DNA of 64,000 bases, from contig NZ_CP027226.1 of assembly GCF_002998295.1 (NCBI RefSeq), forward strand, positions 1,054,001 to 1,118,000. The letters run 5' to 3'. The translations under genes were made by a program, and so were the position numbers. Below are positions 44,067 to 53,679 of this stretch, one piece after another; position 1 is the first letter of the stretch; each line of letters starts with the position of its first letter. Under the pieces are notes generated by a model that was given only the letters and a program-made list of their open reading frames with translations, was not told the DNA's origin and did no database searches. The stretch comes from Fastidiosipila sanguinis (GTDB lineage Bacteria; Bacillota; Clostridia; Saccharofermentanales; Fastidiosipilaceae).

Positions 44067-45521
44067 CTAAATCTTAAATACTTCTTCTTTTCCAGATTCA
44101 GAAGTAATAATTCTCGCTTCTAAGCTATTCAAATCAATCTCCAACTTAGTGTCATATTTGTCAAAAATATTTGTCCAAATTAATTCCAGTTTATTTTCAG
44201 AATAGGCAACACTGAAGCTTCCTTCGTAGAACTTATTATTATTCCTAAATTCAATCAATTTTAGAATTCTTTGTGTACGCTCTCTTTGCAAAGCTTCACG
44301 TATGTCAGCTCTACTGTAATTTCTTCTGTTTAATTCGCGACCATCACCTGTTCTTTCATATTCAGGATAGTCATGAACACCACCGAAAATCCCTTCATAA
44401 TAAACTTGTGGAATTCCAGGAACAAACAATTGAATAGCTCTGGCTATTACAAATGAATCATCATCTTCACCTAATAGTGAATAAAGAGTTCCGCAGATCT
44501 GATGTACGTTTGGAGCATTTTCATAAGCTTTCTCTGTTGAGTGCAGTTCTGTAAATTTAGCCCCATTTCTCTCAGTGATATTAACCACTTCAACCATATC
44601 TGCTTCGTTCAAGATGCCATTCATATCAGGTTGAACAGGAATACCATCATGGCAGTCAATTAAAGTTACCCAATCATCTGGTCGATCTGGGTCTTCAAGT
44701 AATTTAACTAAGAGTTTTGCATCTTTAATCAATAATGCCTCTAAAATCGCATATGAGATTAAGAAGTCATAGTTTTGATATTTCTTCTGAGCTAGTTTTC
44801 TCATATCCTTTAATGGTGCATGAATCTCGTGCAATATCTTGATACCAGCCTTATTAGCTTCAGCCTCAATCCAATTCATGAATTCATATATTTCAGGTTC
44901 TACAAAGAAGCAAGAAGTTCCTGGTTTCTTAACCGCATACGCTATGGCATCCATTCTTAGTTCTTTTAATCCCTTTGAAGCAAAGAACTCAAATAGATCT
45001 TTGTAATAATTTCTAACAATATCTGTATTTATATCAACATCTAACTGTTCTGACGGATCTTGTCCACCAAAAGTTGTCCATATCCTTATTGTCTCGCCAT
45101 TTGCTAATTTATAATCAGACCATGGACGTTTTCTTCTAAGCACAAGATTTTTAATATCATCTGCACTTGGTTCATTCTTACCAAAGATTTTTTCTGGAGT
45201 TAAGAAGAAGTCTTTGTACTCAGATTTATCACCATTCTCTAAGTAATCCTTAAACATCTTGGATTGAGCTGAGACATGGTTAACCATAAAATCTAAGGTC
45301 AAATCATACTTTTCAGCGATTCTACTTATATCTTCCCAATTTCCAAATCTTGGATCTATTTGTTTATAGTCGATTGGAGCAAACCCTCTATCTCCTGAGG
45401 AAGGATATGGTGGCAAAATATGAACTCCAGAGAAGATACCTTTAAAATCTTCTTCTAAGACTTGTTCTAATTCTTTTAGATTTCCACCCAAAGAGTCTGG
45501 GTATGTGATTAATTTTGTCAT
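44067..45521 (-). CDS. gtfA: Sucrose phosphorylase (GH13_18)
   Basis: The 484-residue enzyme starts 'KLITYPDSLGGNLKELEQVLEEDFKGIFSGVHILPPYPSSGDRGFAPIDY', characteristic of sucrose phosphorylase. Catalytic residues are visible: nucleophile Asp in 'LRMDAIAYAVKK' near 189, acid/base Glu in 'ILHEIHAP' near 230, and transition-state Asp in 'DCHDGIPV' near 288. It turns sucrose and phosphate into glucose-1-phosphate and fructose, saving ATP. It follows MsmG and precedes alpha-galactosidase, matching the order of function in raffinose use. Confidence 0.93.
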   Translation of the reverse strand: MTKLITYPDSLGGNLKELEQVLEEDFKGIFSGVHILPPYPSSGDRGFAPIDYKQIDPRFGNWEDISRIAEKYDLTLDFMVNHVSAQSKMFKDYLENGDKSEYKDFFLTPEKIFGKNEPSADDIKNLVLRRKRPWSDYKLANGETIRIWTTFGGQDPSEQLDVDINTDIVRNYYKDLFEFFASKGLKELRMDAIAYAVKKPGTSCFFVEPEIYEFMNWIEAEANKAGIKILHEIHAPLKDMRKLAQKKYQNYDFLISYAILEALLIKDAKLLVKLLEDPDRPDDWVTLIDCHDGIPVQPDMNGILNEADMVEVVNITERNGAKFTELHSTEKAYENAPNVHQICGTLYSLLGEDDDSFVIARAIQLFVPGIPQVYYEGIFGGVHDYPEYERTGDGRELNRRNYSRADIREALQRERTQRILKLIEFRNNNKFYEGSFSVAYSENKLELIWTNIFDKYDTKLEIDLNSLEARIITSESGKEEVFKI

Positions 45522-45596
45522 TTCTTACCTCTTTTAATCATATTTTTAAAAAGTATAAATCCACTTTTTTTAATTATGCTAATAAACTTTCACTTA

Positions 45597-46442
45597 TTAT
45601 CCTTTTACTGCACCTGCAACAACTCCGGATAAGACCTGCTTTTGCAATAATAAGTACAGCACTATAACAGGAATTGCTACCATAACTAAAGCACCCATGA
45701 TTAATCCTAAGTCTGATGAATAGGTACCATAGAACTGTTGAGTTGCAATTGGCAATGTCCATAGACCTTTTCTAGTCAAGACTAATGTTGGTAACAAAAA
45801 GTCATTCCAGATACTTACAGAATACAGTGTTGCTACAGTTGCAGTGATAGGTTTCAACAATGGTAAAACAATTCTAAAGAATGTTTGGTAAATATTTGCA
45901 CCATCTATAGTTGCAGCTTCTTCCAACGATACTGGAACACTAGTAGCTATATAACTTCTAAACATAAATATTGCCATAGATACTGAAAAACCTGTATGCA
46001 TCAAGATTAAAGTAATTCTTCTATTTAGCAAGTTCAACTGAGCTCCATAGACTGATACCAAAGGGATCATTAAAACTTGGAAAGGAATTACCATTGAGGC
46101 TAGCATTAATGAGTAGAAAAATTTATTAACTTTCCATTGTTTTCTAGCAAATATATATGCAGCCAATGATGAGGTTAATATAATCAAGCATACACTTGAT
46201 ACCGTAATAATTAAGGAATTCAAGAATGTTCTAGGGAAAATCATTTTCCTGAAAGCTTCCGTATAGTTTCTAGCCGACCAACCTTGACTACCTATAAAAG
46301 ATAATGGCTCAGCAACTATATCTCTTCTTACCTTAAATGAGTTAATTAAAATTACATAAATTGGATAAATAAATATCGCTAAAAGTATCAATAATAGTAA
46401 GAAAGTTAAAACATTTCTTACGAGAGTATTTTTATTTTTCAT
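45597..46442 (-). CDS. msmG: Multiple-sugar ABC permease MsmG
   Basis: The 281-residue six-helix MalG-type permease has the EAA loop 'SLEEAATIDGANIYQTFFRIVLPLLKPITAT' near 180-210 and the typical C-terminus 'LLLQKQVLSGVVAGAVKG'. Its ATG overlaps the MsmF stop codon (TAATG), so the two are translationally coupled. With MsmE and MsmF it imports raffinose-family or isomalto-oligosaccharides; the ATPase (MsmK-like) is not in this window. Confidence 0.92.
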   Translation of the reverse strand: MKNKNTLVRNVLTFLLLLILLAIFIYPIYVILINSFKVRRDIVAEPLSFIGSQGWSARNYTEAFRKMIFPRTFLNSLIITVSSVCLIILTSSLAAYIFARKQWKVNKFFYSLMLASMVIPFQVLMIPLVSVYGAQLNLLNRRITLILMHTGFSVSMAIFMFRSYIATSVPVSLEEAATIDGANIYQTFFRIVLPLLKPITATVATLYSVSIWNDFLLPTLVLTRKGLWTLPIATQQFYGTYSSDLGLIMGALVMVAIPVIVLYLLLQKQVLSGVVAGAVKG

Positions 46443-47326
46443 TATGCTTTAACCTCCATCTTCTGTCCTATTTTAGCGTGAGTCAAAGCGACTATTGCAA
46501 CTAAGGCAAATAATGTAAACGCTTCAGTTTGACCTAAACCATATTTCTTAGCTGAGAAAGCTTGATCATAAACATACATAGGAGCAAGCTTGGTTTCACC
46601 AAATGGTCCACCCTCTGTCAAGGACAAGTTGACATCATATGTAACAAAACATCTAGTAATAGCAAGGAATATACAAATTGTGAATGTTCCTACCATCATA
46701 GGAATTGTAATCCTAAATAAAGTATCAGTCTTGTTACATCCATCGATTAATGAGGCTTCTTTTAGCTCTTCAGGTACTGAAGTTAATCCTGCAGCATAAA
46801 TAATCATTAAATATCCAGAAAGTTGCCATACTGTTACTATAATTAAAGCCCACATAGCTGTATCAGGACTAGATAACCAAGACTTCTTCAATACTTCAAT
46901 TCCAAATATCTGTCCTATAGCTGGTAAAGCATTCTTAAAAACAAACTGCCAAATATAACCTAATACAATTCCACCAATCAAATTAGGAGTGAAGAAAGTT
47001 GTTCTAAATGCATTACGTCCCCTAAAAGGTACTGATACTAACAATGCTAATAGAAAACCTAAAATGTTAGATAGTAGAACTGACCAAAATGCAAATGTTA
47101 CAGTTCTTCCCATAGATACCCAGAAGCTCTTATCTGCAATCATGTCTTTATAGTTTTGCAGACCAACTAAATTATAATGATTGCTGATTCCATCCCAGTT
47201 TGTAAATGTCAAAAATATACCAAAGATAAAAGGTACTAAAACAACCATCGTAAATAAAAATACTGCTGGACCTGCAAAGCTTATAAATTCAATAAAACTT
47301 TCAAATCTATTTTTTGTCTTTTTCAT
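46442..47326 (-). CDS. msmF: Multiple-sugar ABC permease MsmF
   Basis: The six-helix MalF-type permease has the EAA loop 'ELKEASLIDGCNKTDTLFRITIPMMVGTFT' near 195-225. I start it at 47326 (MKKTKNRF): AGGA lies eight bases upstream. The longest frame starts nine codons earlier at an ATG with no ribosome site and inside the intercistronic hairpin. Confidence 0.9.
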   Translation of the reverse strand: MKKTKNRFESFIEFISFAGPAVFLFTMVVLVPFIFGIFLTFTNWDGISNHYNLVGLQNYKDMIADKSFWVSMGRTVTFAFWSVLLSNILGFLLALLVSVPFRGRNAFRTTFFTPNLIGGIVLGYIWQFVFKNALPAIGQIFGIEVLKKSWLSSPDTAMWALIIVTVWQLSGYLMIIYAAGLTSVPEELKEASLIDGCNKTDTLFRITIPMMVGTFTICIFLAITRCFVTYDVNLSLTEGGPFGETKLAPMYVYDQAFSAKKYGLGQTEAFTLFALVAIVALTHAKIGQKMEVKA

Positions 47327-47342
47327 ATTTATATTCCTATAA

Positions 47343-47374
47343 TATTGCCCCATATTGAATAATATGAGGCAATA
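47343..47374 (-). other. Intercistronic hairpin between msmE and msmF
   Basis: TATTGCCCCATATT and AATATGAGGCAATA pair at 13 of 14 positions (one G-U when read on the minus strand) around GAAT. No T-run follows, so it likely protects the msmE mRNA end and sets binding protein above permease level, as at malE-malF. Confidence 0.6.
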
Positions 47375-47383
47375 AATACTTAA

Positions 47384-48703
47384 TTATTTTTGTTTTTGCC
47401 AGTAAGCTTCTATCGCTTTAGCAAATTCGTTTCTATCAATATTTTTTGCCAAGTATTTTTGGAATTCTGCTCCCATTTCTTTCCAGTGGTCACCTGGGTA
47501 GAAAGGATATCCATCAATCAAAGCATTATTTTGTGCGTATTTCTGAACTGAAGCACTTAATGGGTTTGTTACTTCTAATGTATTATTGCTAAATGCTGGT
47601 ACTAATTGACATTCATCAACTATGAATTTTTGTCCTTCTTCATCGTAAACAAGCCAGTTCAACCATTCTAAAGCTGCTTTTTGTTGAGCTTCTGTACTGA
47701 ACTCTTTGTCAATCATAATTCTCTTACTTGCACTACCAGTTAATTTATCTGCTACACCATTTTCAGTGTTATTTTGTGGAATTGGCATGACTCCATACTC
47801 AAATTCATCTGATGCAGCATCTTTCATCTCTGCCCAAGCCCAGTTTCCGTTGAACCAGAAACCAACTTCACCTTCAGCTAATGCAATTGCGTTTCTATCA
47901 TAATCAGCTGCCATAGGATCTTCTTTATTCATATTATATTTTGCTAATAAATCAAAAGTATCCATTAGAGAATTATATCTTGGATTTTCAGCTAAATTGG
48001 CTTTACCAGCTTTTAATTCGTCGATGAATTTTGAAGCATCTTCTACATCTTTACCAACTTGCTCATATACTGAGCATAAGTAGTGTCCACCTAAAGACCA
48101 ATCTTCTTTATTTAAAGCAACAGGTGATTCCATTCCTCCAGCGACTAATTTTTCTAAAATTTCAGCTAACTGATCCATAGTATTTACGCTTTCAGGATCA
48201 AATTTTTCACCAGTTACCTTTTCAATAGCTGTCTTATTGTACATCAAGCCTCTTGCTTCAATACAAAATGGGAAAGCAATTACTTGACCATTATCATTTA
48301 CTACACCATATTCTTTAGCTCCGGAAATCTCTGTCCATTTTTCATTAGATAAGTCTAGAGTTTTTTCCTCTAACATATAAATGTCTTGAACGTCTCCCAT
48401 GAATAAAGTAGGCGCTTCACCTGAAGCATAACGTCTTGAAATTTCTTGAGATGGAGAGTCAACTCCTGTAACTAAAATTTCAAATTCGATATTATGTTTC
48501 TTACCATACTCTTCTGCCATTTTTTCCATTTGTGGTTGGATCTCAGCTTTAGAGTTCAAGATTGAAATTCTTACTTTGTCTCCTGTTGAACCTGACTTTC
48601 CAGCTTCACCTGAAGACCCTGTACCTTCGTTTGGTGCACTACAAGCTACTAAACCTAGCGCCATTACACCTGCTAAAAGAAAACTTCCTATTTTCTTATT
48701 CAT
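47384..48703 (-). CDS. msmE: Multiple-sugar-binding lipoprotein MsmE
   Basis: The 439-residue cluster D solute-binding protein has lipobox GLVAC and a Gly/Ser-rich linker. The body includes 'RISILNSKAEIQPQMEKMAEEYGKKHNIEFEILV', 'FCIEARGLMYNKTAIEKVTGEKFDPESVNTMDQL' and the ligand region 'GEVGFWFNGNWAWAEM'. It captures raffinose-type oligosaccharides for MsmFG, judged by gene order with alpha-galactosidase and sucrose phosphorylase. GGAGG precedes the ATG. Confidence 0.9.
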   Translation of the reverse strand: MNKKIGSFLLAGVMALGLVACSAPNEGTGSSGEAGKSGSTGDKVRISILNSKAEIQPQMEKMAEEYGKKHNIEFEILVTGVDSPSQEISRRYASGEAPTLFMGDVQDIYMLEEKTLDLSNEKWTEISGAKEYGVVNDNGQVIAFPFCIEARGLMYNKTAIEKVTGEKFDPESVNTMDQLAEILEKLVAGGMESPVALNKEDWSLGGHYLCSVYEQVGKDVEDASKFIDELKAGKANLAENPRYNSLMDTFDLLAKYNMNKEDPMAADYDRNAIALAEGEVGFWFNGNWAWAEMKDAASDEFEYGVMPIPQNNTENGVADKLTGSASKRIMIDKEFSTEAQQKAALEWLNWLVYDEEGQKFIVDECQLVPAFSNNTLEVTNPLSASVQKYAQNNALIDGYPFYPGDHWKEMGAEFQKYLAKNIDRNEFAKAIEAYWQKQK

Positions 48704-48746
48704 AACAATTCCTCCAAATTCTTTTTTAATTATTAAAATTAAAAAC

Positions 48747-49976
48747 TTAATTATTAATTATTTGGCTAAGCAAATGTGTATTTCGCAATAAATTATCAAT
48801 TGCAACACTTGCCGCCCCTAGAAGTATCCTGTCAACACTTTTATCTGCATATCTGATGATTACGTGCTCTTCATTACCGTTAAAAGCTCTTTCACTGACT
48901 ACGCTCCTAATCTTATCAAGGACCAAGTCACCACCATTTGACATTACATCTCCAATAATTATTTCGTCTGGTGCGTAAGCATTAACAAGGTTTACCACGC
49001 CATAGCCCATATATTCAGCTACCTCTTTTGCAAGAGATACACATAAGTCATCACCTTTGGCAGCATTTTCGAAAATATCTTGAGCTTTGAAGTTTTTAAT
49101 AAAATTCAAAGCTGAGTTAGGAAACTTATGTAATAACTGCTCTGCTTTTCTTACAAATTGCAGTGATGAACAATATAGTTCAAGACAGCCATAGTTCCCG
49201 CATCTACACTTTTCGCCATCAAAATTAATACTAATATGTCCTACTTCTGCAGCAGTACCGTTTTTGCCAAGAAGCATTTTGCCGTCAGATATAATACCTG
49301 CACCAACACCATCACCAACTAAGTAATATGCTATTGTTTTATTCTCAGCATAAAGATCTTCACTTGTTAGCCATTCAGCCATAACTCCAGAATTAGCATC
49401 ATGTATTAAATAAACTGGAACATCTATATCTAATTCTAGAAGTCCAGACAGGTTAACTTCGCTAAATGAATCAAGGTCTGTTAAACCAATAATTTTGTTA
49501 GCTTCGTTATCGAAAGGTCCAGGAACAGCTACACCAACTGCAGCAATTTTTTTATCTGAATTTACATATTCCAGAATTTTACTGGAGATTAATTCTACAA
49601 GTTCTGTATCAGGTTTTAGCTTACTAATATCAATTACTTTTTGGCTTATTAGTTCACTTGATAAAGAAAAGATACCAATTCTTAATTCTCTTCTGCTTAA
49701 TTTAATCGCTAAAACATTAAACTCAGAAACATTAACTTCCAAACCCTCTGCTTTTCTTCCCATTTTGCCGGAAACTCTACCAACGCTTTTCAACAAATCA
49801 AGTTCAATTAGCTTATTGGTTATTTTAGAAATCGCCGCACCTGTCAAACCTGTATAGCTAGAAATTTGAGCTCTAGTGATACCCGGATTCTTATATACCA
49901 ATTGCATGATTCTGCCTCTATTCATGTTCTGCAGATCAAATTTATTTACAACATTTTTAGCTTGATTTGTATCCAT
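48747..49976 (-). CDS. ROK-family transcriptional regulator of the msm operon
   Basis: The 409-residue protein has an N-terminal winged helix ('NRGRIMQLVYKNPGITRAQISSYTGLTGAAISKITNKLIELDLL', about 18-63) and a ROK sugar-kinase-like domain with 'GVAVPGPFD' near 147 and the zinc motif CRCGNYGCLE near 258. NagC/XylR-type ROK repressors bind palindromes and release on sugar binding. It heads the operon, unlike MsmR of streptococci, which is AraC-type. Palindromes beside its promoter, at the GH13 gene and at GH32 are the likely operators. Confidence 0.9.
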   Translation of the reverse strand: MDTNQAKNVVNKFDLQNMNRGRIMQLVYKNPGITRAQISSYTGLTGAAISKITNKLIELDLLKSVGRVSGKMGRKAEGLEVNVSEFNVLAIKLSRRELRIGIFSLSSELISQKVIDISKLKPDTELVELISSKILEYVNSDKKIAAVGVAVPGPFDNEANKIIGLTDLDSFSEVNLSGLLELDIDVPVYLIHDANSGVMAEWLTSEDLYAENKTIAYYLVGDGVGAGIISDGKMLLGKNGTAAEVGHISINFDGEKCRCGNYGCLELYCSSLQFVRKAEQLLHKFPNSALNFIKNFKAQDIFENAAKGDDLCVSLAKEVAEYMGYGVVNLVNAYAPDEIIIGDVMSNGGDLVLDKIRSVVSERAFNGNEEHVIIRYADKSVDRILLGAASVAIDNLLRNTHLLSQIINN

Positions 49977-50003
49977 ACATTCATTCTAAACTTAGCCTTG
50001 TCA

Positions 50004-50024
50004 TTCGTCAACTGAGTTAACTAA
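50004..50024 (-). promoter_or_regulatory. ROK-type operator at the regulator's own promoter
   Basis: Arms TTCGTCAACT and AGTTAACTAA around a central G, complementary at 8 of 10 positions. It lies in the leader of the ROK-msm operon and suggests autoregulation. Confidence 0.6.
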
Positions 50025-50119
50025 TAAGACGATTATTCTACATTACTGCCAATTTTTAAGCTTGCTCATTGTGCACTTTAACAATAGAATTATCATCCTT
50101 TAACTAAAACAGTCGTTTT

Positions 50120-50140
50120 ATGATTAACAAAGTTAACTAA
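50120..50140 (+). promoter_or_regulatory. ROK-type operator upstream of the first GH13 gene
   Basis: One perfect half-site AGTTAACTAA and a weaker left arm (6 of 10). The half-site and the next bases TAAGAC are identical to those at 50015-50030. Centre spacing to the other site is 116 bases, near eleven helical turns. Confidence 0.5.
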
Positions 50141-50238
50141 TAAGACTGGCTCTCATTCCAATTAAAGAAAAACCTTTAGTATTAAATCAATAAATTGTTT
50201 ATCATGTAAATTAATAAAACAATTTTCGGAGGTTTAAT

Positions 50239-51855
50239 ATGAAACACTGGTGGCAGGATGAAGTTTTTTACCAGATTTATCCTAAAAGTTACAAAGATAC
50301 AAATGGAGACGGCATAGGAGATTTGCCTGGAATTATTGAGAAATTAGACTACCTCAAAGATTTAGGAATTGGTGCTATATGGTTATCTCCTATTTTCACA
50401 TCACCACAAGCAGATAACGGTTATGACGTTGCTGACTATGAGGACGTAGATCCTATGTTCGGAACACTTGAGGACCTTGACGAATTAATTGCAGAAGCTG
50501 ATAAACGTGGTATTAAAATTGTTTTAGATCTAGTTTTAAACCACACTTCAGATGAACATTACTGGTTCCAAGAGGCTCTTAAAGGAAAAGATAATCCATA
50601 TCACGATTACTACATTTGGAGCGATAATGGACCTGATGATTTACCTAACGATATAGAATCTGCTTTTGGCGGCCCTACTTGGAAATATGTGCCACATTTA
50701 GAACAATGGTATTACCATCACTATGATGTTAAGCAACCAGATCTTGACTGGACAAATCCAAAAATGCGTCAAGAAATTTATGCAATGATTAATCGCTGGA
50801 TTGACAGAGGCGTCGGTGGATTTAGATTAGATGTCATTGATGAGATTGCAAAAGATATTCCAAACAAAGAAATTGTTAGATATCCAGAAATCTACGACCT
50901 TATAGAAGAATTATCAGCTAACTGCTTCCAAAGAGATGATGTAGATGTTGTTACCGTTGGTGAAGTTTGGAGTACCAATCCAGAACGTGCCAAACGTTGG
51001 AGTAAGGAAGATGGATCTCTCCTCTCAATGGTTTTCCAATTAGAACATTCTACTATCGACCAATACGAGAACAAATATGACCTTAAACCATTAAACTTCT
51101 TAAAACTCAAAGAAACTTTCTCCAAATGGCAAACTGAATTGCAAGAGCAAGGCTGGAGTTCACTAGTATGGGAAAACCATGACCTTCCACGTGTCGTTTC
51201 TCGTTGGGGTAATGATAAGGAATTAAGAACTGAATCAGCAAAAATGTTTGCAACACTCTACCTAGGCTTACGTGGTACACCTTATATCTACCAAGGACAA
51301 GAAATTGGTATGACCAACCATCATTGGAGAGATATTAGTAAGTATGATGACGTTGAAGCTATTAACTTATTTAACGAAAGAACTCAAGACGGTTATACAG
51401 AAGCTGAAGTCTACGATTCACTAGAAGCTAAAGGTAGAGATAATGCTAGAACTCCAATGCAATGGGACGATAGTAATAACGCTGGTTTCACTACTGGTAC
51501 ACCATGGATAGATGTCACAGATAACTATAAAGAAGTTAATGTTGCTTCTGAAGTTAATGATCCAAAATCAATCTTTAACCATTACAAGAATTTAATTCAA
51601 TTGCGTAAAGACAATGACGTCTTCCTAAATGGCCATTATGAATTATTATTAGCAGATGACGAGGAAGTATTCGCGTATAAACGTACGACTGAGGAGCAAG
51701 AACTATTAGTAATTTGTAACTTCTACGGTAATACAATAGAACGTGAACTAGAAGATTTCATTGGTGAATCAGAACTAGTGCTAGGAAACTATGAAATTGA
51801 AGACATTAATACATTGAAGCCTTATGAAGCTAGAATGTATTTGTTGAATAAATAG
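50239..51855 (+). CDS. GH13 oligo-1,6-glucosidase/dextran glucosidase (DexB-like), copy 1
   Basis: The 538-residue cytoplasmic alpha-amylase-family enzyme starts 'WWQDEVFYQIYPKSYKDTNGDGIGDLPGI'. Conserved regions are 'LDLVLNHTS', 'GGFRLDVIDEI' (nucleophile Asp near 199), 'VTVGEVWS' (acid/base Glu near 241) and 'VWENHDLPR' near 312. Val directly after the nucleophile is the feature linked to alpha-1,6 specificity in the GH13_31/DexB group. It would split isomaltose and isomalto-oligosaccharides. It diverges from the msm operon. Its last 400 bases are nearly identical to copy 2. CGGAGG precedes the ATG. Confidence 0.9.
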   Translation: MKHWWQDEVFYQIYPKSYKDTNGDGIGDLPGIIEKLDYLKDLGIGAIWLSPIFTSPQADNGYDVADYEDVDPMFGTLEDLDELIAEADKRGIKIVLDLVLNHTSDEHYWFQEALKGKDNPYHDYYIWSDNGPDDLPNDIESAFGGPTWKYVPHLEQWYYHHYDVKQPDLDWTNPKMRQEIYAMINRWIDRGVGGFRLDVIDEIAKDIPNKEIVRYPEIYDLIEELSANCFQRDDVDVVTVGEVWSTNPERAKRWSKEDGSLLSMVFQLEHSTIDQYENKYDLKPLNFLKLKETFSKWQTELQEQGWSSLVWENHDLPRVVSRWGNDKELRTESAKMFATLYLGLRGTPYIYQGQEIGMTNHHWRDISKYDDVEAINLFNERTQDGYTEAEVYDSLEAKGRDNARTPMQWDDSNNAGFTTGTPWIDVTDNYKEVNVASEVNDPKSIFNHYKNLIQLRKDNDVFLNGHYELLLADDEEVFAYKRTTEEQELLVICNFYGNTIERELEDFIGESELVLGNYEIEDINTLKPYEARMYLLNK

Positions 51856-51885
51856 GCTATTATCACCTAAGTTTCTTTATATATT

Positions 51886-51913
51886 AAATCCAGTCTGAAA
51901 TACGGCTGGATTT
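51886..51913 (+). terminator. Terminator after GH13 copy 1
   Basis: AAATCCAG and CTGGATTT arms with a 12-base loop, continuing into TTTTTTATTTT. Confidence 0.8.
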
Positions 51914-52050
51914 TTTATTTTCTAATACGTTTTGATTTAATTTATATTAAAAAGAAAGCCAAATATCTGCACCTTAAATTCAAAAAAGCAAGTCTTTTCT
52001 CAACAATTTGACTAAAATGATAGCATCGAATAAATTATGGAGGCCTAACA

Positions 52051-53679
52051 ATGAAACACTGGTGGCAAGAAACAGTATTTTACCAAATATATCCAAAGAG
52101 TTTTAAAGACAGTAACGGAGATGGCATCGGAGATATCCCTGGCATTATTAGTAAATTAGATTATCTGCAAGATTTAGGGATAGGCGGAATTTGGTTATCT
52201 CCGATCTACACTTCTCCCCAAGCTGATAACGGCTATGATATTGCCAATTATGATGATGTAGACCCAATTTTTGGAGACATGGAGGATTTAAACACTTTAA
52301 TATCTGAAGCCCAAAAACGTGGAATTAGAATTATTATGGACATGGTTCTCAACTATACTTCAGATGAAAATCATTGGTTTCAAGAAGCCTTGAAAGGTAA
52401 AGACAACCCTTATCATGATTACTATATCTGGAGTGATAACGGTCCTGATCAGATTCCTAATGACATTGAATCATCTTTTGGAGGGCCATCCTGGACATAC
52501 GTCCCACACCTAGAACAATGGTATTACCATCACTATAGTGTGAAGCAACCTGATCTTAACTGGAACAACTTAGATATGCGACAAGACCTTTACGATATTA
52601 TTAACCGTTGGATCGATAGAGGTATAGCTGGTTTTAGACTAGATGTTATTGATGAAATTGCCAAAGATATTCCCAATAAAGAAATTGTCAGATACCCTGA
52701 GATATACGAACTAATTGAAGAATTATCAGCTAATTGTTTCCAGGCAGATAATCATGAAAACAAATATATATTTACAGTCGGAGAAGTTTGGAGTGCAAAT
52801 CCTGAGCGTGCCAAACGTTGGAGCAATCCAGATGGCTCCCAATTATCAATGGTTTTCCAGTTGGAGCATTCTCTATTAGACCAAGATCCTGCCGACAAAT
52901 ATGATATTGTTCCTCTCAATTTATTAAAACTAAAACAAACAATGAGTAAATGGCAAACTGAGCTTAGAGGCGAAGGCTGGAGCTCACTAGTTTGGGAAAA
53001 CCACGACCTCCCACGTATTGTCTCTCGCTGGGGTAACGATAAGGAATTAAGAACTGAGTCTGCCAAAATGTTTGCTACTCTCCTACTCGGTATGCAAGGT
53101 ACTCCCTTCATATATCAAGGTCAGGAAATAGGGATGACTAATAATCACTGGCGTGACGAAGCTAAATATAGAGACATTGAAGCTTTTAATTTGATTAATC
53201 AACGAGACGCTAAAGGAAGAAGTCTGGAAGATGTTTTTGACGCTCTTGAGGCTAAATCTCGTGATAACGCTAGAACTCCAATGCAATGGGATGATAGCAA
53301 GAATGCTGGTTTCACTACTGGAACACCATGGATAGATGTCACAGATAACTATAAAGAAGTTAATGTTGCTGCTGAAGTTAATGATCCAAAATCAATCTTT
53401 AACCATTACAAGAAATTAATTCAATTGCGTAAAGACAATGATGTCTTCCTAAACGGCTATTATGAATTGTTGCTTGTAGATGACGAGGAAGTATTCGCCT
53501 ATAAACGTAGTACTGAGGAACAAGAACTATTAGTAATTTGTAACTTCTATGGTAATACAATAGAGCGTGAACTAGAAGATCTCATCGGCGACTCAGAGCT
53601 AGTGTTAGCAAACTATAACATTGATGATATTAATACATTGAAACCTTTTGAAGCTAGAATGTATTTGAGAAATCTTTAG
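52051..53679 (+). CDS. GH13 oligo-1,6-glucosidase/dextran glucosidase (DexB-like), copy 2
   Basis: The 542-residue paralogue of the preceding gene keeps the same catalytic regions ('GFRLDVIDEI', 'FTVGEVWS', 'VWENHDLPR') and the Val tied to alpha-1,6 specificity. It differs by a short insert near 232 (ADNHENKYIF) and by 'LNYTS' instead of 'LNHTS'; that His is a conserved region I residue in most family members, so activity could differ. The 3' third is almost identical in DNA to copy 1 while the 5' part has diverged. TGGAGG precedes the ATG. It is separated from copy 1 by a terminator. Confidence 0.88.
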   Translation: MKHWWQETVFYQIYPKSFKDSNGDGIGDIPGIISKLDYLQDLGIGGIWLSPIYTSPQADNGYDIANYDDVDPIFGDMEDLNTLISEAQKRGIRIIMDMVLNYTSDENHWFQEALKGKDNPYHDYYIWSDNGPDQIPNDIESSFGGPSWTYVPHLEQWYYHHYSVKQPDLNWNNLDMRQDLYDIINRWIDRGIAGFRLDVIDEIAKDIPNKEIVRYPEIYELIEELSANCFQADNHENKYIFTVGEVWSANPERAKRWSNPDGSQLSMVFQLEHSLLDQDPADKYDIVPLNLLKLKQTMSKWQTELRGEGWSSLVWENHDLPRIVSRWGNDKELRTESAKMFATLLLGMQGTPFIYQGQEIGMTNNHWRDEAKYRDIEAFNLINQRDAKGRSLEDVFDALEAKSRDNARTPMQWDDSKNAGFTTGTPWIDVTDNYKEVNVAAEVNDPKSIFNHYKKLIQLRKDNDVFLNGYYELLLVDDEEVFAYKRSTEEQELLVICNFYGNTIERELEDLIGDSELVLANYNIDDINTLKPFEARMYLRNL

